Positions 15,891-26,847 are shown, counted from the first letter of the stretch. The stretch is DNA of 46,156 nt from Rhodopseudomonas sp. BR0M22 (GCF_010907035.1 NZ_QUMK01000046.1:1-46156); one strand, 5' to 3'. Made by a program: numbers and translations. The notes: a model not told the origin generated them from the letters alone.

Positions 15891-16234
15891 TGGATCGGTG
15901 CGCGTTGGCGCCGCCGCAGGCCAACGCGTTTCAAGGCGGCGAGTGTTGCGTCCCTGGTGCTGGGACAGGCAGCGCTCGCCGCATCCGTTTGGGACGGCTT
16001 GATCGCTGTTCGGGACCGAAGATGCCGTGCTGAAGCGCTGTTCTTAACCAGACGCCTTGCACGGGCTTGAACCTCCTGCGTGGCCGTAGCCGCTCCGGCG
16101 CGGCGAAAGCCCGCGCATCCATCGCACAAGCTGCGCGCTGAATCGAGGCAAGTTGCGAAGAGGAGGGATCGCCGGGGCGAGCCCGGCGATGACGTCTTCA
16201 GTATGGCCCGGCCGCCATCCCAAGACTGATCCTA
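15891..16234. other. Intergenic region between convergent recA and gcvP
   Basis: No gene is evident. A short hairpin near 16168-16193 (GATCGCCGGGGCGAGCCCGG, then CGATG) resembles the GCCGGG-type palindromes common in this group and may end the gcv transcript arriving from the other side. Confidence 0.5.
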
Positions 16235-19141
16235 CTACTCCGCCGCCCGGGCGTAGTCGGCGGCCAGCGCATAGTCTTCGACCGGCGGACACGAGCAGAT
16301 CAGGTTGCGGTCGCCGTAGACGTTGTCGACGCGGCCGACCGGGCTCCAGTATTTGTCGGTGCGGGAGTTCGGCGCCGGGAAGCAGCCCTCGGTGCGCGGA
16401 TAGGGCCGCGTCCACTCCACGCTGGTGACGTCGTGCGCGGTGTGTGGGGCGTGGCGCAGCGGCGACTGCTCGATCTTGTAGCGGCCGTCCTCGACCTGTG
16501 CGATCTCGCGGCGGATCGCGATCATCGCGTCGCAGAACCGGTCGATCTCGGCCTTCGATTCCGACTCGGTCGGCTCGATCATCAGCGTGCCCGGCACCGG
16601 GAAGCTCATGGTCGGGGCGTGGAAGCCGTAGTCGATCAGTCGCTTGGCGATGTCGTCGACGGTGACGCCGGTGGTCGTCTTCAGCGGCCGCGGATCGATG
16701 ATGCACTCGTGTGCGACCCGGCCGCGCTGGTTGCGATACAGCACCGGGAAATGCGGCTGCAGCCTTGCTGCGATGTAGTTGGCATTGAGGATCGCGATTT
16801 CGGTGGCGCGCTTCAGGCCGGCCGCCCCCATCATCAGGATGTAGATGTAGGAGATCGTCAGGATCGAGGCCGAGCCCCACGGCGCCGCCGACACCGTGCC
16901 GCCGCCATGCAGGCCGCCGTTAAGCGGCTCACCTTCGGCCGGATGGCCCGGCAGGAAGGGAGCGAGATGCGCCTTGACGCCGATCGGCCCCATGCCGGGA
17001 CCGCCGCCGCCGTGCGGAATGCAGAAGGTCTTGTGCAGATTGAGATGGCTGACATCGGCGCCGTAGCTGCCGGGCCGGGCGAGGCCGACCTGGGCATTGA
17101 GATTGGCGCCGTCGAGATAGACCTGACCGCCATAGGCATGGACGATGTCGCAGATCTCACGGATGTGTTCCTCGAACACGCCATGGGTCGACGGATAGGT
17201 GATCATCATCGCGGCCAGATTGGCGGAATGCCCTTCCGCCTTGGCGCGCAGATCAGCGACGTCGACGTCGCCATGGGCGTCGCAGCCGACCACAACCACA
17301 TCCATGCCGGCCATCGCGGCGGAGGCCGGGTTGGTGCCGTGCGCCGACGATGGGATCAGGCAGACTTTGCGGTGGGGTTCGCCGCGCGACAGATGATAGC
17401 CGCGGATCGCCAGCAGTCCGGCATATTCGCCCTGGGCGCCGGAGTTCGGCTGCAGCGACACCGCGTCATAGCCGGTGATCTCGGCGAGCCAGGTTTCCAG
17501 CCTGGCGAACAGGGTGTGATAGCCGGCGGCCTGCGCTTTCGGCACGAACGGATGCAGGCTGCCGAATTCGGGCCAGGTCAGCGGCATCATTTCGGTGGTG
17601 GCGTTCAGCTTCATGGTGCAGGAGCCGAGCGGAATCATCGCGCGGTCGAGCGCAAGGTCGCGGTCGGACAGCTTGCGCATGTAGCGCAGCAGTTCGGTTT
17701 CAGAGCGATAATCCTGGAATGACGGCTGGGTCAGATAATCGCTGGTCCGCCTCAGCGCCGCCGGAAGCGCGGTACCGAGCGCGTCGCCTGCCTCCTGTTC
17801 GATCGCTGCGTAGGCGAGCGATCCGCCGAACGCACGCCAAAGCGCCTCGACGACGGCCAGCGTGGTGGTCTCGTCGAGCGAGATCCCGAGCGAAGACGCA
17901 TTGATCCGCAGGTTGATCTTCTCGGCCTCCGCGCGCGCCACGATGGCGTCGCGGCGATCGCCGACTTCGATGGTCAGCGTATCGAAGTACGTGCCGTGGG
18001 TCGGTGCAAAGCCGAGTTGCCGCAGGCCGGCGGCCAGCACCGCGGTGCGGCGGTGCACGCGTCGCGCGATCGCCGCAAGCCCGTCGGGCCCGTGATACAC
18101 CGCGTACATCGCATTGATCACAGCCAGCAGCACCTGCGCGGTGCAGATATTTGAGGTCGCCTTCTCGCGGCGAATGTGCTGTTCGCGGGTCTGCAGCGCC
18201 AGCCGATAGGCCGGCTGGCCGTGACTGTCGATCGACAGCCCGACGATGCGTCCGGGCAGGCTGCGCTTGAGGCTGTCGCGCACCGCCATATAGCCGGCGT
18301 GCGGCCCGCCATAACCCATCGGTACGCCGAACCGCTGCGCCGAGCCGATCGCGATGTCGGCACCGAGTTCGCCCGGCGGCGTGATCAGCGTCAGGGCGAG
18401 CAGGTCGGCGGCGACCACCGCCAGCGCGCCCTTCTGGCGCAGTGCCGCGATCACCGCGCGCGGATCGCGCAAGGCGCCCGACGAGCCGGGATATTGCAGC
18501 AAGGCGCCGAACACGTCGGCGCCTTCCAGCTCGGTCTCCGGATTGCCGACGATGATCCGCCAGCCGAGCGGCTCGGCGCGGGTGCGAAGCACCGCGATGG
18601 TCTGCGGATGGGTATCGGCATCGACGAAGAAAGCCTTGGCGCTCTTTGCCGCGGCGCGCTCTGCGAGCGCCATCGCCTCGGCCGCCGCGGTGCCTTCATC
18701 GAGCAATGAGGCGTTGGCGACGTCGAGCCCGGTGAGGTCGCAGATCATGGTCTGGAAGTTGAACAACGCTTCCAGCCGGCCCTGGCTGATCTCCGGCTGA
18801 TACGGCGTATAGGCCGTGTACCAAGCGGGATTCTCCAGAATATTGCGCTGGATCACGGTCGGCAGGATGGTGCCGTAATAGCCTTGGCCGATCAGCGAGG
18901 TGAACACTTGGTTCTGTGCGCCGAGTTCGGCCATATGCGCCAGCGCCTCGCTCTCGGTCAGAGGCGCGCCGAGATTCAGCGGCTCGCGATGCCGGATCGC
19001 GAACGGCAGCGTCTCGGCGACGAGCTGCTCAAGGCTGCCGGCGCCGGCGGTCGCCAGCATCGCCGCAGTGTCTTGAGGTGACGGCCCGATATGCCGACGC
19101 ACGAAATCGTTGGCGGCGTCGATCGGTCGGCGATGCGGCAT
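16235..19141 (-). CDS. gcvP: Glycine dehydrogenase (decarboxylating), P-protein
   Basis: A 968-residue single-chain P-protein of the glycine cleavage system. It decarboxylates glycine with pyridoxal phosphate and transfers the aminomethyl group to lipoylated GcvH. It shows the N-terminal [14 protein letters not shown], the glycine-rich [13 protein letters not shown], and the PLP lysine in HLNLHKTF, which is Lys704 by position. Its length equals the one-subunit type, not the split gcvPA/gcvPB type. The start at 19141 has GAGGA upstream. It is the last gene of gcvT-gcvH-gcvP under a glycine riboswitch. A dispersed repeat sits between it and gcvH. Confidence 0.97.
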   Translation of the reverse strand: MPHRRPIDAANDFVRRHIGPSPQDTAAMLATAGAGSLEQLVAETLPFAIRHREPLNLGAPLTESEALAHMAELGAQNQVFTSLIGQGYYGTILPTVIQRNILENPAWYTAYTPYQPEISQGRLEALFNFQTMICDLTGLDVANASLLDEGTAAAEAMALAERAAAKSAKAFFVDADTHPQTIAVLRTRAEPLGWRIIVGNPETELEGADVFGALLQYPGSSGALRDPRAVIAALRQKGALAVVAADLLALTLITPPGELGADIAIGSAQRFGVPMGYGGPHAGYMAVRDSLKRSLPGRIVGLSIDSHGQPAYRLALQTREQHIRREKATSNICTAQVLLAVINAMYAVYHGPDGLAAIARRVHRRTAVLAAGLRQLGFAPTHGTYFDTLTIEVGDRRDAIVARAEAEKINLRINASSLGISLDETTTLAVVEALWRAFGGSLAYAAIEQEAGDALGTALPAALRRTSDYLTQPSFQDYRSETELLRYMRKLSDRDLALDRAMIPLGSCTMKLNATTEMMPLTWPEFGSLHPFVPKAQAAGYHTLFARLETWLAEITGYDAVSLQPNSGAQGEYAGLLAIRGYHLSRGEPHRKVCLIPSSAHGTNPASAAMAGMDVVVVGCDAHGDVDVADLRAKAEGHSANLAAMMITYPSTHGVFEEHIREICDIVHAYGGQVYLDGANLNAQVGLARPGSYGADVSHLNLHKTFCIPHGGGGPGMGPIGVKAHLAPFLPGHPAEGEPLNGGLHGGGTVSAAPWGSASILTISYIYILMMGAAGLKRATEIAILNANYIAARLQPHFPVLYRNQRGRVAHECIIDPRPLKTTTGVTVDDIAKRLIDYGFHAPTMSFPVPGTLMIEPTESESKAEIDRFCDAMIAIRREIAQVEDGRYKIEQSPLRHAPHTAHDVTSVEWTRPYPRTEGCFPAPNSRTDKYWSPVGRVDNVYGDRNLICSCPPVEDYALAADYARAAE

Positions 19142-19213
19142 GCTCTGGTCCTCGTCAAATGCAACGGCCCGCAAAGGCAGGTTGCTCGGAAATCTCAGGC
19201 GTCTAAATCTCAG

Positions 19214-19300
19214 CGTCGTCATCGCGAGGAGCGAAGCGACGAAGCAATCCAGAGACACAGTGCGCTGGAATTGGATTGCTTCGCTTGGCCCGCAACGACG
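19214..19300. repeat. Dispersed palindromic repeat, family A (copy 2)
   Basis: Same family as 5505-5586: TCATCGCGAGGAGCGAAGCG with GAAGCAATCCAG on the left and TTGGATTGCTTCG...GCAACGACG on the right. It lies inside the gcv operon, between gcvH (stop at 19324) and gcvP (start at 19141), so the hairpin would be part of the polycistronic mRNA. Confidence 0.85.
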
Positions 19301-19323
19301 AATTCAGGCGAATGGACGGTCCG

Positions 19324-19689
19324 TCAGGCCGTGTGGGCCTTGTAGGCCGCTTCGTCCATCAGGCCTTCGAGTTCGGCTTTGTCGGCGATCTTCAGTTTGA
19401 AGAACCACGCAGCGCCGCCGGCGTCGGAATTCACCAGGCCGGGCTCGGTGCCGAGCGTCTCGTTGATCTCGAGCACTTCGCCTGTGATCGGCGCATAGAC
19501 GTCGGAGGCGGCCTTGACCGATTCCACCACCGCGGCGGCTTCAGCCTTCTTCACGGCGCGGCCGACTTTCGGCAGCTCGACAAACACGACGTCGCCGAGC
19601 TGTTCCTGGGCGTAGTCGGTGATGCCGATCGTGGCGACGTCGCCCTCGATCTTCAGCCATTCATGATCGGGGGTGTAGAGCGTGGTCAT
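19324..19689 (-). CDS. gcvH: Glycine cleavage system H protein
   Basis: A 121-residue lipoyl carrier protein that shuttles the aminomethyl intermediate between GcvP, GcvT and dihydrolipoyl dehydrogenase. The lipoylation motif ESVKAASD places the modified lysine at Lys59. The start [13 protein letters not shown] and the segment [19 protein letters not shown] are classical for the family. It is the second gene of the operon, 9 bp after gcvT. Confidence 0.97.
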   Translation of the reverse strand: MTTLYTPDHEWLKIEGDVATIGITDYAQEQLGDVVFVELPKVGRAVKKAEAAAVVESVKAASDVYAPITGEVLEINETLGTEPGLVNSDAGGAAWFFKLKIADKAELEGLMDEAAYKAHTA

Positions 19690-19698
19690 GACAAGTCC

Positions 19699-20847
19699 TC
19701 AGCGCTTGTAAGTGTTCGGAACGAACGGCATGGCCGCGACGCGCAGCGGCAGGCGCTGGCCGCGTACTTCGGCAAAAACGACGGTGTCGCGCACAGCCAG
19801 CGCCGCCGGCAGGTAGCCCATCGCCACCGGCGCATTCAGGCTCGGCCCGAAGCCGCCGGAGGTGACGGCGCCGATCGGCTCGGCCGAGTCGGCGCTTGTG
19901 AACAGCGAAGCATTCTCGCGCACCGGGGCGCGCCCTTCGGGCCGCAGGCCGACGCGCAGCCGCGTGGTGCCGCCATCGAGCTGGCTGAGAATCGCCGAGG
20001 CGCCGGGGAAGCCGCCGGGACGGGCGCCGCCGCTGCGGCGGCTCTTCTGGATCGACCAGCTCAGCGCGGCTTCGACCGGCGTCGTGGTGGTGTCGATGTC
20101 GTGGCCATACAGGCAGAGCCCCGCTTCCAGCCGCAGGCTGTCGCGCGCCCCGAGCCCGATCGGCAGCACGTCCGGGTTGTCGAGCAGCGCGGTTGCGAGC
20201 TTTTCAGCGCCGTCGGCCGGCACCGAGATCTCGAAGCCATCCTCGCCGGTGTAACCGGAGCGGGACACGATGCAAGGCAGGCCCTCGAGGGTGAGCTCGG
20301 CCACATCCATGAACTTCATCGTGGTGACGTCTGCACAGAATTTCGCCAACGCGGCTTCGGCCTTCGGGCCCTGCAGCGCGATCAGCGCCCGATCGGTCAG
20401 CGCAGTGATGTCGCAGGTGTCCGACAGATGTGCGCGGAGGTGCGCCTCGTCCTCGGCCTTGCAGGCGGCGTTGACCACCAGAAACAGCCGGTTGCCGAGA
20501 TTGGTGACCATCAGGTCGTCGAGAATCCCGCCGGATTCATTGGTGAACTGCGCGTAGCGCTGGCGCCCGGGCGGAAGCGCCACGATGTCCTGCGGGATCA
20601 GCGCTTCGAGCGCGCGGGCGGCGTCCTCGAGCTTGCCGGACTTCGCCCGCAGTTCGACCTGTCCCATATGCGAGACGTCGAACAGGCCGGCTGCGCTGCG
20701 CGTGTGAAGATGCTCTTTCAGCACGCCAGGGGTGTATTGCACCGGCATGTCGTAGCCGGCGAAGGGCACCATCTTGCCGCCGCGTGACAAATGCAGCGCA
20801 TAGAGAGGCGTGCGTTTCAAGGATTGGGTGTCGTCACCCGCCAGCAT
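19699..20847 (-). CDS. gcvT: Aminomethyltransferase (T-protein)
   Basis: A 382-residue T-protein. It releases ammonia from the H-protein-bound intermediate and passes the one-carbon unit to tetrahydrofolate. Conserved family stretches are seen: KMVPFAGYDMPVQY near the start, AAGLFDVSHMGQ with the folate-site Asp, and the GYTGEDGFEI motif. The ATG at 20847 is preceded by GGGAG. It is the first gene of the glycine-cleavage operon, and the tandem glycine riboswitch occupies its leader. Confidence 0.97.
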   Translation of the reverse strand: MLAGDDTQSLKRTPLYALHLSRGGKMVPFAGYDMPVQYTPGVLKEHLHTRSAAGLFDVSHMGQVELRAKSGKLEDAARALEALIPQDIVALPPGRQRYAQFTNESGGILDDLMVTNLGNRLFLVVNAACKAEDEAHLRAHLSDTCDITALTDRALIALQGPKAEAALAKFCADVTTMKFMDVAELTLEGLPCIVSRSGYTGEDGFEISVPADGAEKLATALLDNPDVLPIGLGARDSLRLEAGLCLYGHDIDTTTTPVEAALSWSIQKSRRSGGARPGGFPGASAILSQLDGGTTRLRVGLRPEGRAPVRENASLFTSADSAEPIGAVTSGGFGPSLNAPVAMGYLPAALAVRDTVVFAEVRGQRLPLRVAAMPFVPNTYKR

Positions 20848-20894
20848 ATCCAGGCTCCCAAGGTTCCCGAGACCGATTTCTCGTCACCATCCGA

Positions 20895-21079
20895 GCCCCA
20901 TCTGTCGCTGTGCCTGAGAGCATTATCCCGTCGGCGGACCCGCCCCGGCATCGCCGGCAGGGTCACTTTCCAGATGTCAGTCGGCCGCGCGGTCCGTTTG
21001 CCTGAGAGTTTCCGGGGCGGTTGCTCCTTCGGCGCCGGCCCCCTTCACTGAAGGAATGGGCCGATCTCTCCCGACGCGA
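20895..21079 (-). ncRNA. Tandem glycine riboswitch in the gcvT leader
   Basis: Read on the minus strand, the leader starts with GTCGGGAGAG and contains two aptamer units. Each carries the conserved CTCTCAGGCA core (plus-strand coordinates 20999-21008 and 20911-20920). The first also has CGCCGAAGGAGCAA, and the second CGCCGACGGGATAA. A linker around 20970-20990 separates them, and the second ends in GACAGATGGGG. This is the classic two-aptamer glycine riboswitch. Glycine binding is expected to turn on the gcv operon. The second aptamer ends about 50 bp before the gcvT ATG, so control may be at translation or at a terminator in that gap; no U-tract is evident. Confidence 0.95.
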
Positions 21080-21312
21080 CTTAGTCTTAGGTAGGTAGGA
21101 CACAAACACGGCTTCAACAAGGCTGTCAACGCGGCTCGGCGAGCTATCAACGGGTCTTCGTAAACGCCCGCGGGGCGGGGCTCCCCGGCTGGCGAACAAC
21201 TGGATCCATGCCCACTTTCTAGACAGCGCGCGCCCTCGCGTCTAAAAGGCATGACACCGGAAGAGGTGGGTTCGGCGGGCGTTTCGCGGGCATTCCGGGT
21301 GATTGGACGAAC

Positions 21313-23982
21313 ATGAGCGGCGTTAACGAAATTCGGTCTACGTTTCTGAACTACTTCGCCAAGAACGGCCACGAAATCGTATCGTCGTCGCCGCTGGTGC
21401 CGCGCAACGACCCGACCTTGATGTTCACCAATGCCGGCATGGTGCAGTTCAAGAACGTGTTCACCGGGCTGGAGAAGCGCTCCTATCAGCGCGCCACCAC
21501 CTCGCAGAAATGCGTGCGTGCCGGCGGCAAGCACAACGACCTCGACAATGTCGGCTACACCGCCCGCCATCTCACCTTCTTCGAAATGCTCGGTAACTTC
21601 TCGTTCGGCGATTACTTCAAGGAACGCGCGATCGAGTTGGCCTGGGAGCTGATCACCAAGGATTTCGGGCTCAAGAAGGACAAGCTGCTGGTCACCGTCT
21701 ATCACACCGACGACGAGGCGGCCGGCTATTGGAAGAAGATCGCCGGCTTCTCCGACGACCGCATCATCCGTATTCCGACCAGCGACAACTTCTGGGCGAT
21801 GGGCGACACCGGTCCGTGCGGTCCGTGCTCGGAAATCTTCATCGATCGCGGCGAGCACATCTTCGGCGGCCCGCCCGGCTCGCCGGACGAGGATGGCGAC
21901 CGATTCCTGGAATTCTGGAATCTGGTGTTCATGCAATACGACCAGGTGACGAAGGACGAGCGCGTGGATCTGCCGCGGCCGTCGATCGACACCGGCATGG
22001 GCCTGGAGCGGATGGCGTCCATCCTCCAGGGCGTCGACAGCGTGTTCGACACCGACCTGTTCCGCAGCCTGATCGACGCGACCTCGTCGGCGCTCGGCCG
22101 TGGCCCGACCGAGCAGGACGCCGCCTCGTTCCGCGTCATCGCCGATCACCTCCGCTCGTCGTCGTTCCTGATCGCCGACGGCGTGCTGCCGTCGAACGAA
22201 GGCCGCGGCTACGTGCTGCGCCGGATCATGCGCCGCGCGATGCGTCACGCTCAGTTGCTCGGCGCCAGCGAGCCGCTGATGTGGCGCTTGGTGTGGGCGC
22301 TGGTGCGCGAGATGGGCCAAGCCTATCCGGAGCTGGTGCGCGCCGAGGCAATGATCGAAGAGACGATGCGGCTGGAAGAGACCCGCTTCCGCAAGACGCT
22401 CGATCGCGGCCTTGCGATCCTCGACGAGAAGAGCGCCGGCCTGAACAAGGGCGACATGTTCGACGGCGAGACCGCGTTCACGCTGTATGACACCTACGGC
22501 TTCCCGCTCGACCTGACCCAGGACGCGCTGCGCAACCGCGGTATCAATGTCGACATCGCTTCCTTCACCGACGCGATGGATCGTCAGCGCGCCAAGGCGC
22601 GTGCGTCGTGGGCGGGCTCCGGCGAGGCGGCGACCGAGGCGGTGTGGTTCTCGCTGCGTGAGAAGTTCGGCGCCACCGAATTCCTCGGCTACGACACCGA
22701 GACTGCCGAGGGCGTGGTCACCGCGCTGGTCAAGGATGGCGCCGAGGTCGACGCGTTGCAGGCCGGCGACGCGGCTGCGATCGTGACGAACCAGACGCCG
22801 TTCTATGCGGAGTCCGGCGGTCAGGTCGGCGACACCGGCGTGCTCAGCGCCGAAGGCGTTCGCTTCGTCGTGACCGACACGATGAAGAAGGCCGGCGATC
22901 TGTTCGTGCATTTCGGCACGCTCGAGCGGGGCAGCATCAAGCTCGGCGACGCGCTGGCGCTCGACGTCGATCACGCCCGCCGCTCGGCGATCCGCGCCAA
23001 TCACTCGGCGACGCATCTGCTGCACGAGGCGCTGCGCCAGGTGCTCGGCGATCACATTGCGCAGAAGGGCTCGATGGTCGCGCCCGACCGTCTGCGCTTC
23101 GACTTCGTACATCAGAAGCCGATCACCCAGGACGAGCTGCGCAAGGTCGAGGACATCGCCAACGACATCGTGCTGGAGAACGACGAGGTCGTGACCCGGC
23201 TGATGGCGGTCGACGACGCGCGCGAGGCCGGCGCTCGTGCGCTGTTCGGCGAGAAATACGGCGACGAGGTTCGCGTGGTGTCGATGGGCAAGGCGGCGCG
23301 GGAGCATGGGAGCAACGCGCTCGGCTGGTCGGTCGAACTGTGCGGCGGCACGCACGTCAAGCGCACCGGCGATATCGGCCTGGTGTCGATCACCGCCGAG
23401 AGCGCGGTTGCGGCCGGCGTCCGCCGCATCGAGGCGCTGACCGGGCGCGCGGCGCGGCACAACGCCAATGCGGCGATCACCACCGCGAAGCTCGCGGCCT
23501 CCGAACTGCGGACCACGCTGGACGACATGCCGGCGCGTATCACCGCACTGATGGACGAGCGCAAGAAGCTCGAGCGCGAACTCTCCGAGGCGCGCAAGAA
23601 GCTGGCGATGGGCGGCAGCGCCGCCGGCGACGGTGCCGCCTCCGACGTCCGTGACATCGGCGGCATCAAGCTGATGGCGCGCGCGGTCGAAGGCATCGAG
23701 ATCAAGGACCTCAAGGGCCTGGTCGATCAGGGCAAGAAGCAGATCGGCTCCGGCGTGATCGCGCTGGTGGCGACCAGCGAAGACGGCAAGGGCTCGATCG
23801 TGGTCGGCGTTACGCCCGACCTGGTGTCGCGGTTCTCGGCGGTCGATCTGGTCCGCAAGGCGTCCGAAGTGCTCGGCGGTAAGGGTGGCGGCGGCAAGCC
23901 CGACATGGCCCAGGCAGGCGGTCCCGACGGCTCCAAGGCCGGCGCCGCGCTGGAAGCAATCGCGGCCGCCATCGGCGGCTGA
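21313..23982 (+). CDS. alaS: Alanine--tRNA ligase
   Basis: An 889-residue class II synthetase that charges tRNA-Ala and edits mis-acylated Ser/Gly. The N-terminal catalytic domain has [13 protein letters not shown] and the signature [20 protein letters not shown]. The editing domain's zinc-binding residues are visible: HSATH near residue 565 and CGGTH near 678. The C-terminal coiled coil ([20 protein letters not shown]) and the glycine-rich C-Ala domain ([16 protein letters not shown]) complete a normal-length enzyme. The start ATG follows a weak GGA. An acetyltransferase gene begins one base after its stop. Confidence 0.98.
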   Translation: MSGVNEIRSTFLNYFAKNGHEIVSSSPLVPRNDPTLMFTNAGMVQFKNVFTGLEKRSYQRATTSQKCVRAGGKHNDLDNVGYTARHLTFFEMLGNFSFGDYFKERAIELAWELITKDFGLKKDKLLVTVYHTDDEAAGYWKKIAGFSDDRIIRIPTSDNFWAMGDTGPCGPCSEIFIDRGEHIFGGPPGSPDEDGDRFLEFWNLVFMQYDQVTKDERVDLPRPSIDTGMGLERMASILQGVDSVFDTDLFRSLIDATSSALGRGPTEQDAASFRVIADHLRSSSFLIADGVLPSNEGRGYVLRRIMRRAMRHAQLLGASEPLMWRLVWALVREMGQAYPELVRAEAMIEETMRLEETRFRKTLDRGLAILDEKSAGLNKGDMFDGETAFTLYDTYGFPLDLTQDALRNRGINVDIASFTDAMDRQRAKARASWAGSGEAATEAVWFSLREKFGATEFLGYDTETAEGVVTALVKDGAEVDALQAGDAAAIVTNQTPFYAESGGQVGDTGVLSAEGVRFVVTDTMKKAGDLFVHFGTLERGSIKLGDALALDVDHARRSAIRANHSATHLLHEALRQVLGDHIAQKGSMVAPDRLRFDFVHQKPITQDELRKVEDIANDIVLENDEVVTRLMAVDDAREAGARALFGEKYGDEVRVVSMGKAAREHGSNALGWSVELCGGTHVKRTGDIGLVSITAESAVAAGVRRIEALTGRAARHNANAAITTAKLAASELRTTLDDMPARITALMDERKKLERELSEARKKLAMGGSAAGDGAASDVRDIGGIKLMARAVEGIEIKDLKGLVDQGKKQIGSGVIALVATSEDGKGSIVVGVTPDLVSRFSAVDLVRKASEVLGGKGGGGKPDMAQAGGPDGSKAGAALEAIAAAIGG

Positions 23983-23983
23983 G

Positions 23984-24739
23984 GTGGACCACGCATTGGC
24001 GTGGCAGGTCGAACAGGCCTGCCTCAACGCCTGGCCGGCCTTGCGCAGCGCGCTGCATGGCGACTGGCTGTTGCGGTTCGGCGACGGCGTATCGCGCCGG
24101 ATCAATTCGGCCAATCCGCTGCATCCGGCCATCACCACTATCGCGCCTCAGCTCGATGCGTTCGATCGCCTGTATCGCGCGCAAGCGCTGCCCTTGATTG
24201 TGCGGCTGGTGTCGTTGCTGCCGCCGCAAGTCGAACGCGAGCTCGACACCCGCGGCTTCACGGCCGAAGGTGAAGCCTGCACGCTGTATCGCGACCTTTT
24301 GCGCGAAAGCTTCGCCGCGGTGGGACCGGATGTCACCATCACCCCGTGCGCCGATGCCGAGTGGCTGGCGGCGATTGCGCGGCTGCAGGCGCAATCACCG
24401 TCGCACGCCTCCGTGTATGCCCGCGTCGTCGAAGCGACCGCGCTGCCGACCGGCTTCTTCGCGCTCCGCCAGGATGGCCGCGTCGTCGCGACCGCCTACG
24501 GCGTGCTGCACGACGGTCTGGTGGTGATCGAGTCGGTGGTGGTCGATGAAGCTCTGCGTGGCCACGGCCTCGGCAAGCGCCTGATGACCGCGCTGCTCGC
24601 CTGGGCGTCTGGCCAGGGCGCCACCGGCGCCTGCCTGCAAGTCGTCACCGACAACACCGCCGGCCGCGCGCTCTATGCCGGCCTCGGCTTCGACCGCGAG
24701 CTCTACCGCTACCACTTCCGCCGGGCGCCGACGAAGTAA
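23984..24739 (+). CDS. GNAT-family N-acetyltransferase coupled to alaS
   Basis: A 251-residue protein starting at GTG 23984, one base past the alaS stop codon, which points to translational coupling. The C-terminal domain (about 110-250) is a GNAT fold with the acetyl-CoA-binding motif RGHGLGKRLMTALLAWA, preceded by VVIESVVVDEA. The N-terminal half (HALAWQVEQACLNAWPALRS, GDWLLRFGDGVSRRINSANP) matches the domain found in GNAT proteins of this architecture in rhizobia. It probably acetylates an amine or amino-acid-like substrate. The link to alanine or tRNA metabolism is position only. Confidence 0.85.
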   Translation: MDHALAWQVEQACLNAWPALRSALHGDWLLRFGDGVSRRINSANPLHPAITTIAPQLDAFDRLYRAQALPLIVRLVSLLPPQVERELDTRGFTAEGEACTLYRDLLRESFAAVGPDVTITPCADAEWLAAIARLQAQSPSHASVYARVVEATALPTGFFALRQDGRVVATAYGVLHDGLVVIESVVVDEALRGHGLGKRLMTALLAWASGQGATGACLQVVTDNTAGRALYAGLGFDRELYRYHFRRAPTK

Positions 24740-24750
24740 CAGCCTTCCCC

Positions 24751-24795
24751 CGTCATTCCGGGGTGCTTGCGTTAGTAAGCGAACCCGGAATGACG
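24751..24795. repeat. Short palindromic repeat, family B (CGTCATTCCGGG type)
   Basis: CGTCATTCCGGGGT is mirrored by ACCCGGAATGACG with a 17-18-nt loop. It lies between the convergent acetyltransferase and antiporter genes and can serve as their transcript end. A longer copy of the same family is at 43094-43195. Confidence 0.8.
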
Positions 24796-24885
24796 ATCGG
24801 TTGAGCACTGAGCACAATAACCTCGAGATTCCGAATCGCCGCCGCGCGGCGGCCGGAATGATGTGCGCCGTCTATGATGGCACGG

Positions 24886-26664
24886 CTAATCCGCCGCGAC
24901 GCCTTCGCGGACGCGCTTCTTCCTGATGTCGCGCTCGTCGTGGATTGCGGCAATCACTTTTCCGGCCGGGATGCCGAGGGTCTGCAGCACCGAGCTGGCG
25001 ATTTCGAAGCTGGCTTCCAGCACTTCGCGGATCACATCGGTGGCGCCGAGCTTGAACAGTCGCGCCGCATGGTCTGCGTCGCGGGCGCGGACGATGATTG
25101 GCAGGTCGGCGCGTTCGGCGCGGGCGGCGGCCACGACGTGCTCGGCCGCGGCGGCGTCATGCATCGTCACCACCATTGCTGGTGTGTCGCCCAGCCCGCA
25201 TTTGCGCAGAAAGGCGCGCTGGCTGGCGTCGCCGTAGACGACATTGGCGCCTGCCTTTCGCGCCCGCGCCACCGCCTCGGCGTCGACATCGATGCCGATG
25301 AAAGGCTTGCCCTGCTTGGTCAGAATGTCGCCGACGATGCGGCCGACCCGGCCGTAGCCGACCAGGATGATCAGCGGCGTATCGCCGGGGCGGGGATCGG
25401 TGTGACCGGCCTCAACCGCCACCGCGCTGCGCGCCCGCGCACTGGCCTTGCGGCTGAGCCGAGCCAGATACGGCGTCAGCATCATCGTGCCGGACGACAC
25501 CAGCAGCATGAACTGCTCGACCTCACGGGTGACGAGGCCGCTCGAACTGGCAAGACCCAGGACGAGGAAGGCGAACTCGCCGCCGCCGGCGAGCAGCAGG
25601 CTGGCCTCGGCGATTACCGGCCGCGACAGCCGGAACATCCAGGTGAGACCGGCGATCACGATCGCCTTCAGCGCCGTCATGCCGATTACCGAAGTCGCCA
25701 CCATCGCCGGATAGCGCGCGACCTCCGCCAGATCGATCCGCATACCGACCGAGATGAAGAACAGTCCGAGCAGCATGCCCTTGAACGGCTCGATGTCGAC
25801 CTCGACCTGACGGCGGAATTCGGTCTCCGCCAGCACCAGGCCGGCCAGAAACGCCCCGAGTGCCATCGACAGCCCGGCGACGTGGGTGAGCAGCGAGGTG
25901 CCGACCACCACGAACAGGATCGTCGCCATGAACAGTTCGCGGTTGTTGGTCGAGGCCACCAGTCGGAACAGTCGCCGCAGCACCAGCCGGCCGAAGCCGA
26001 TGATCAGCAGGATCGCGGCGGCTGCCTGTACCAGCGCCATTGCGAGCCCAAGCCAAACCGCGCCGGTGCTGGTGGCGCTGCCGCTCGCCGCATCGCCGGC
26101 GGCCTGGCCAAACACCACGATCAGAAACAGGATCGGCACCACCGCGAGATCCTGCGCCAGCAGCACCGCGAAGATGCTGCGGCCGGCGATGGTGGCGAGC
26201 CGTTTCTGCTCGGCGAGGAGCTGCAGCACGATCGCGGTCGAGGACAGCGCCAGACAGGCGCCGATCACCAGACTGGATTCAATCGTGTTGCCGAACGCCA
26301 GCGCGATGCCGCTGATCGCGGCCGTCGTCAGCACCACCTGCGACATGCCGAGGCCGAACACCAGCCGCCGCATCGTCCACAGCCGGTCGAACGACAATTC
26401 CAGGCCGATCGTGAACAGCAGAAACGCGACGCCGAGTTCGGCAAGACGATCGACCGCATCCTGCGAAGTAATTGCAATGTAGCTGAGTACCGGAAGATCG
26501 GCGCCGATCCGGCCGAGGCCGTGCGGGCCGAGTACCAACCCGGCGACCAGAAAGCCGAGCACAGGACTGACGCGAAATCGCGTCATTACCGGGATCAGGA
26601 CGCCTGCGGTCCCAAGAAACACCAGGGCTTCGCGGTAGACCCCGACACCGTTTTCGACTGACAT
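24886..26664 (-). CDS. CPA2-family cation:proton antiporter with TrkA-N domain
   Basis: A 592-residue KefB/KefC-like protein. About 12 membrane helices (residues 10-390) include the family motifs FLVAGLVLGPHGLG, LGVAFLLFTIGLELS and LSSTAIVLQLLAEQK. The cytoplasmic RCK/TrkA-N domain has the nucleotide-binding GYGRVG at about 434-439, followed by GIDVDAEAV. It exchanges monovalent cations (K+ or Na+) for protons at the inner membrane and is gated by NAD(H) or a thiol conjugate in relatives. GAGGA precedes the ATG. It is divergent from a second CPA2 gene with 183 bp between the starts. Confidence 0.92.
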   Translation of the reverse strand: MSVENGVGVYREALVFLGTAGVLIPVMTRFRVSPVLGFLVAGLVLGPHGLGRIGADLPVLSYIAITSQDAVDRLAELGVAFLLFTIGLELSFDRLWTMRRLVFGLGMSQVVLTTAAISGIALAFGNTIESSLVIGACLALSSTAIVLQLLAEQKRLATIAGRSIFAVLLAQDLAVVPILFLIVVFGQAAGDAASGSATSTGAVWLGLAMALVQAAAAILLIIGFGRLVLRRLFRLVASTNNRELFMATILFVVVGTSLLTHVAGLSMALGAFLAGLVLAETEFRRQVEVDIEPFKGMLLGLFFISVGMRIDLAEVARYPAMVATSVIGMTALKAIVIAGLTWMFRLSRPVIAEASLLLAGGGEFAFLVLGLASSSGLVTREVEQFMLLVSSGTMMLTPYLARLSRKASARARSAVAVEAGHTDPRPGDTPLIILVGYGRVGRIVGDILTKQGKPFIGIDVDAEAVARARKAGANVVYGDASQRAFLRKCGLGDTPAMVVTMHDAAAAEHVVAAARAERADLPIIVRARDADHAARLFKLGATDVIREVLEASFEIASSVLQTLGIPAGKVIAAIHDERDIRKKRVREGVAAD

Positions 26665-26847
26665 CGTTCCTCAACCCACATGCGGTAGCTGGATGCGGCG
26701 GTCTCCCGCGCATCCGTCGCAAGCTGCGGCAATACACCGCGATTCGAGTTCCGGCCCAACTCTGGTTTCTTTGTGCCGCGTGCACTGCGGCGATCGGTAG
26801 CCTTCATTCGGGTAGAAAGTCGCGGCTTCATGCCGCACAACAGAACG

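Noticed and set aside
19276-20787. Rightward open frame opposite gcvT-gcvH
   Set aside because: It spans two clear genes on the other strand and has no ribosome-binding site or family motif.
20977-24138. Very long leftward open frame opposite alaS (about 1050 codons)
   Set aside because: It is antisense to a canonical alaS, rich in Arg/His/Ala/Gly as expected for the mirrored frame of GC-rich coding DNA, and overlaps the glycine riboswitch and an acetyltransferase gene.
24874-26661. Rightward open frame opposite the CPA2 antiporter
   Set aside because: It mirrors the antiporter gene; composition is Arg/His/Gln-rich without domains.
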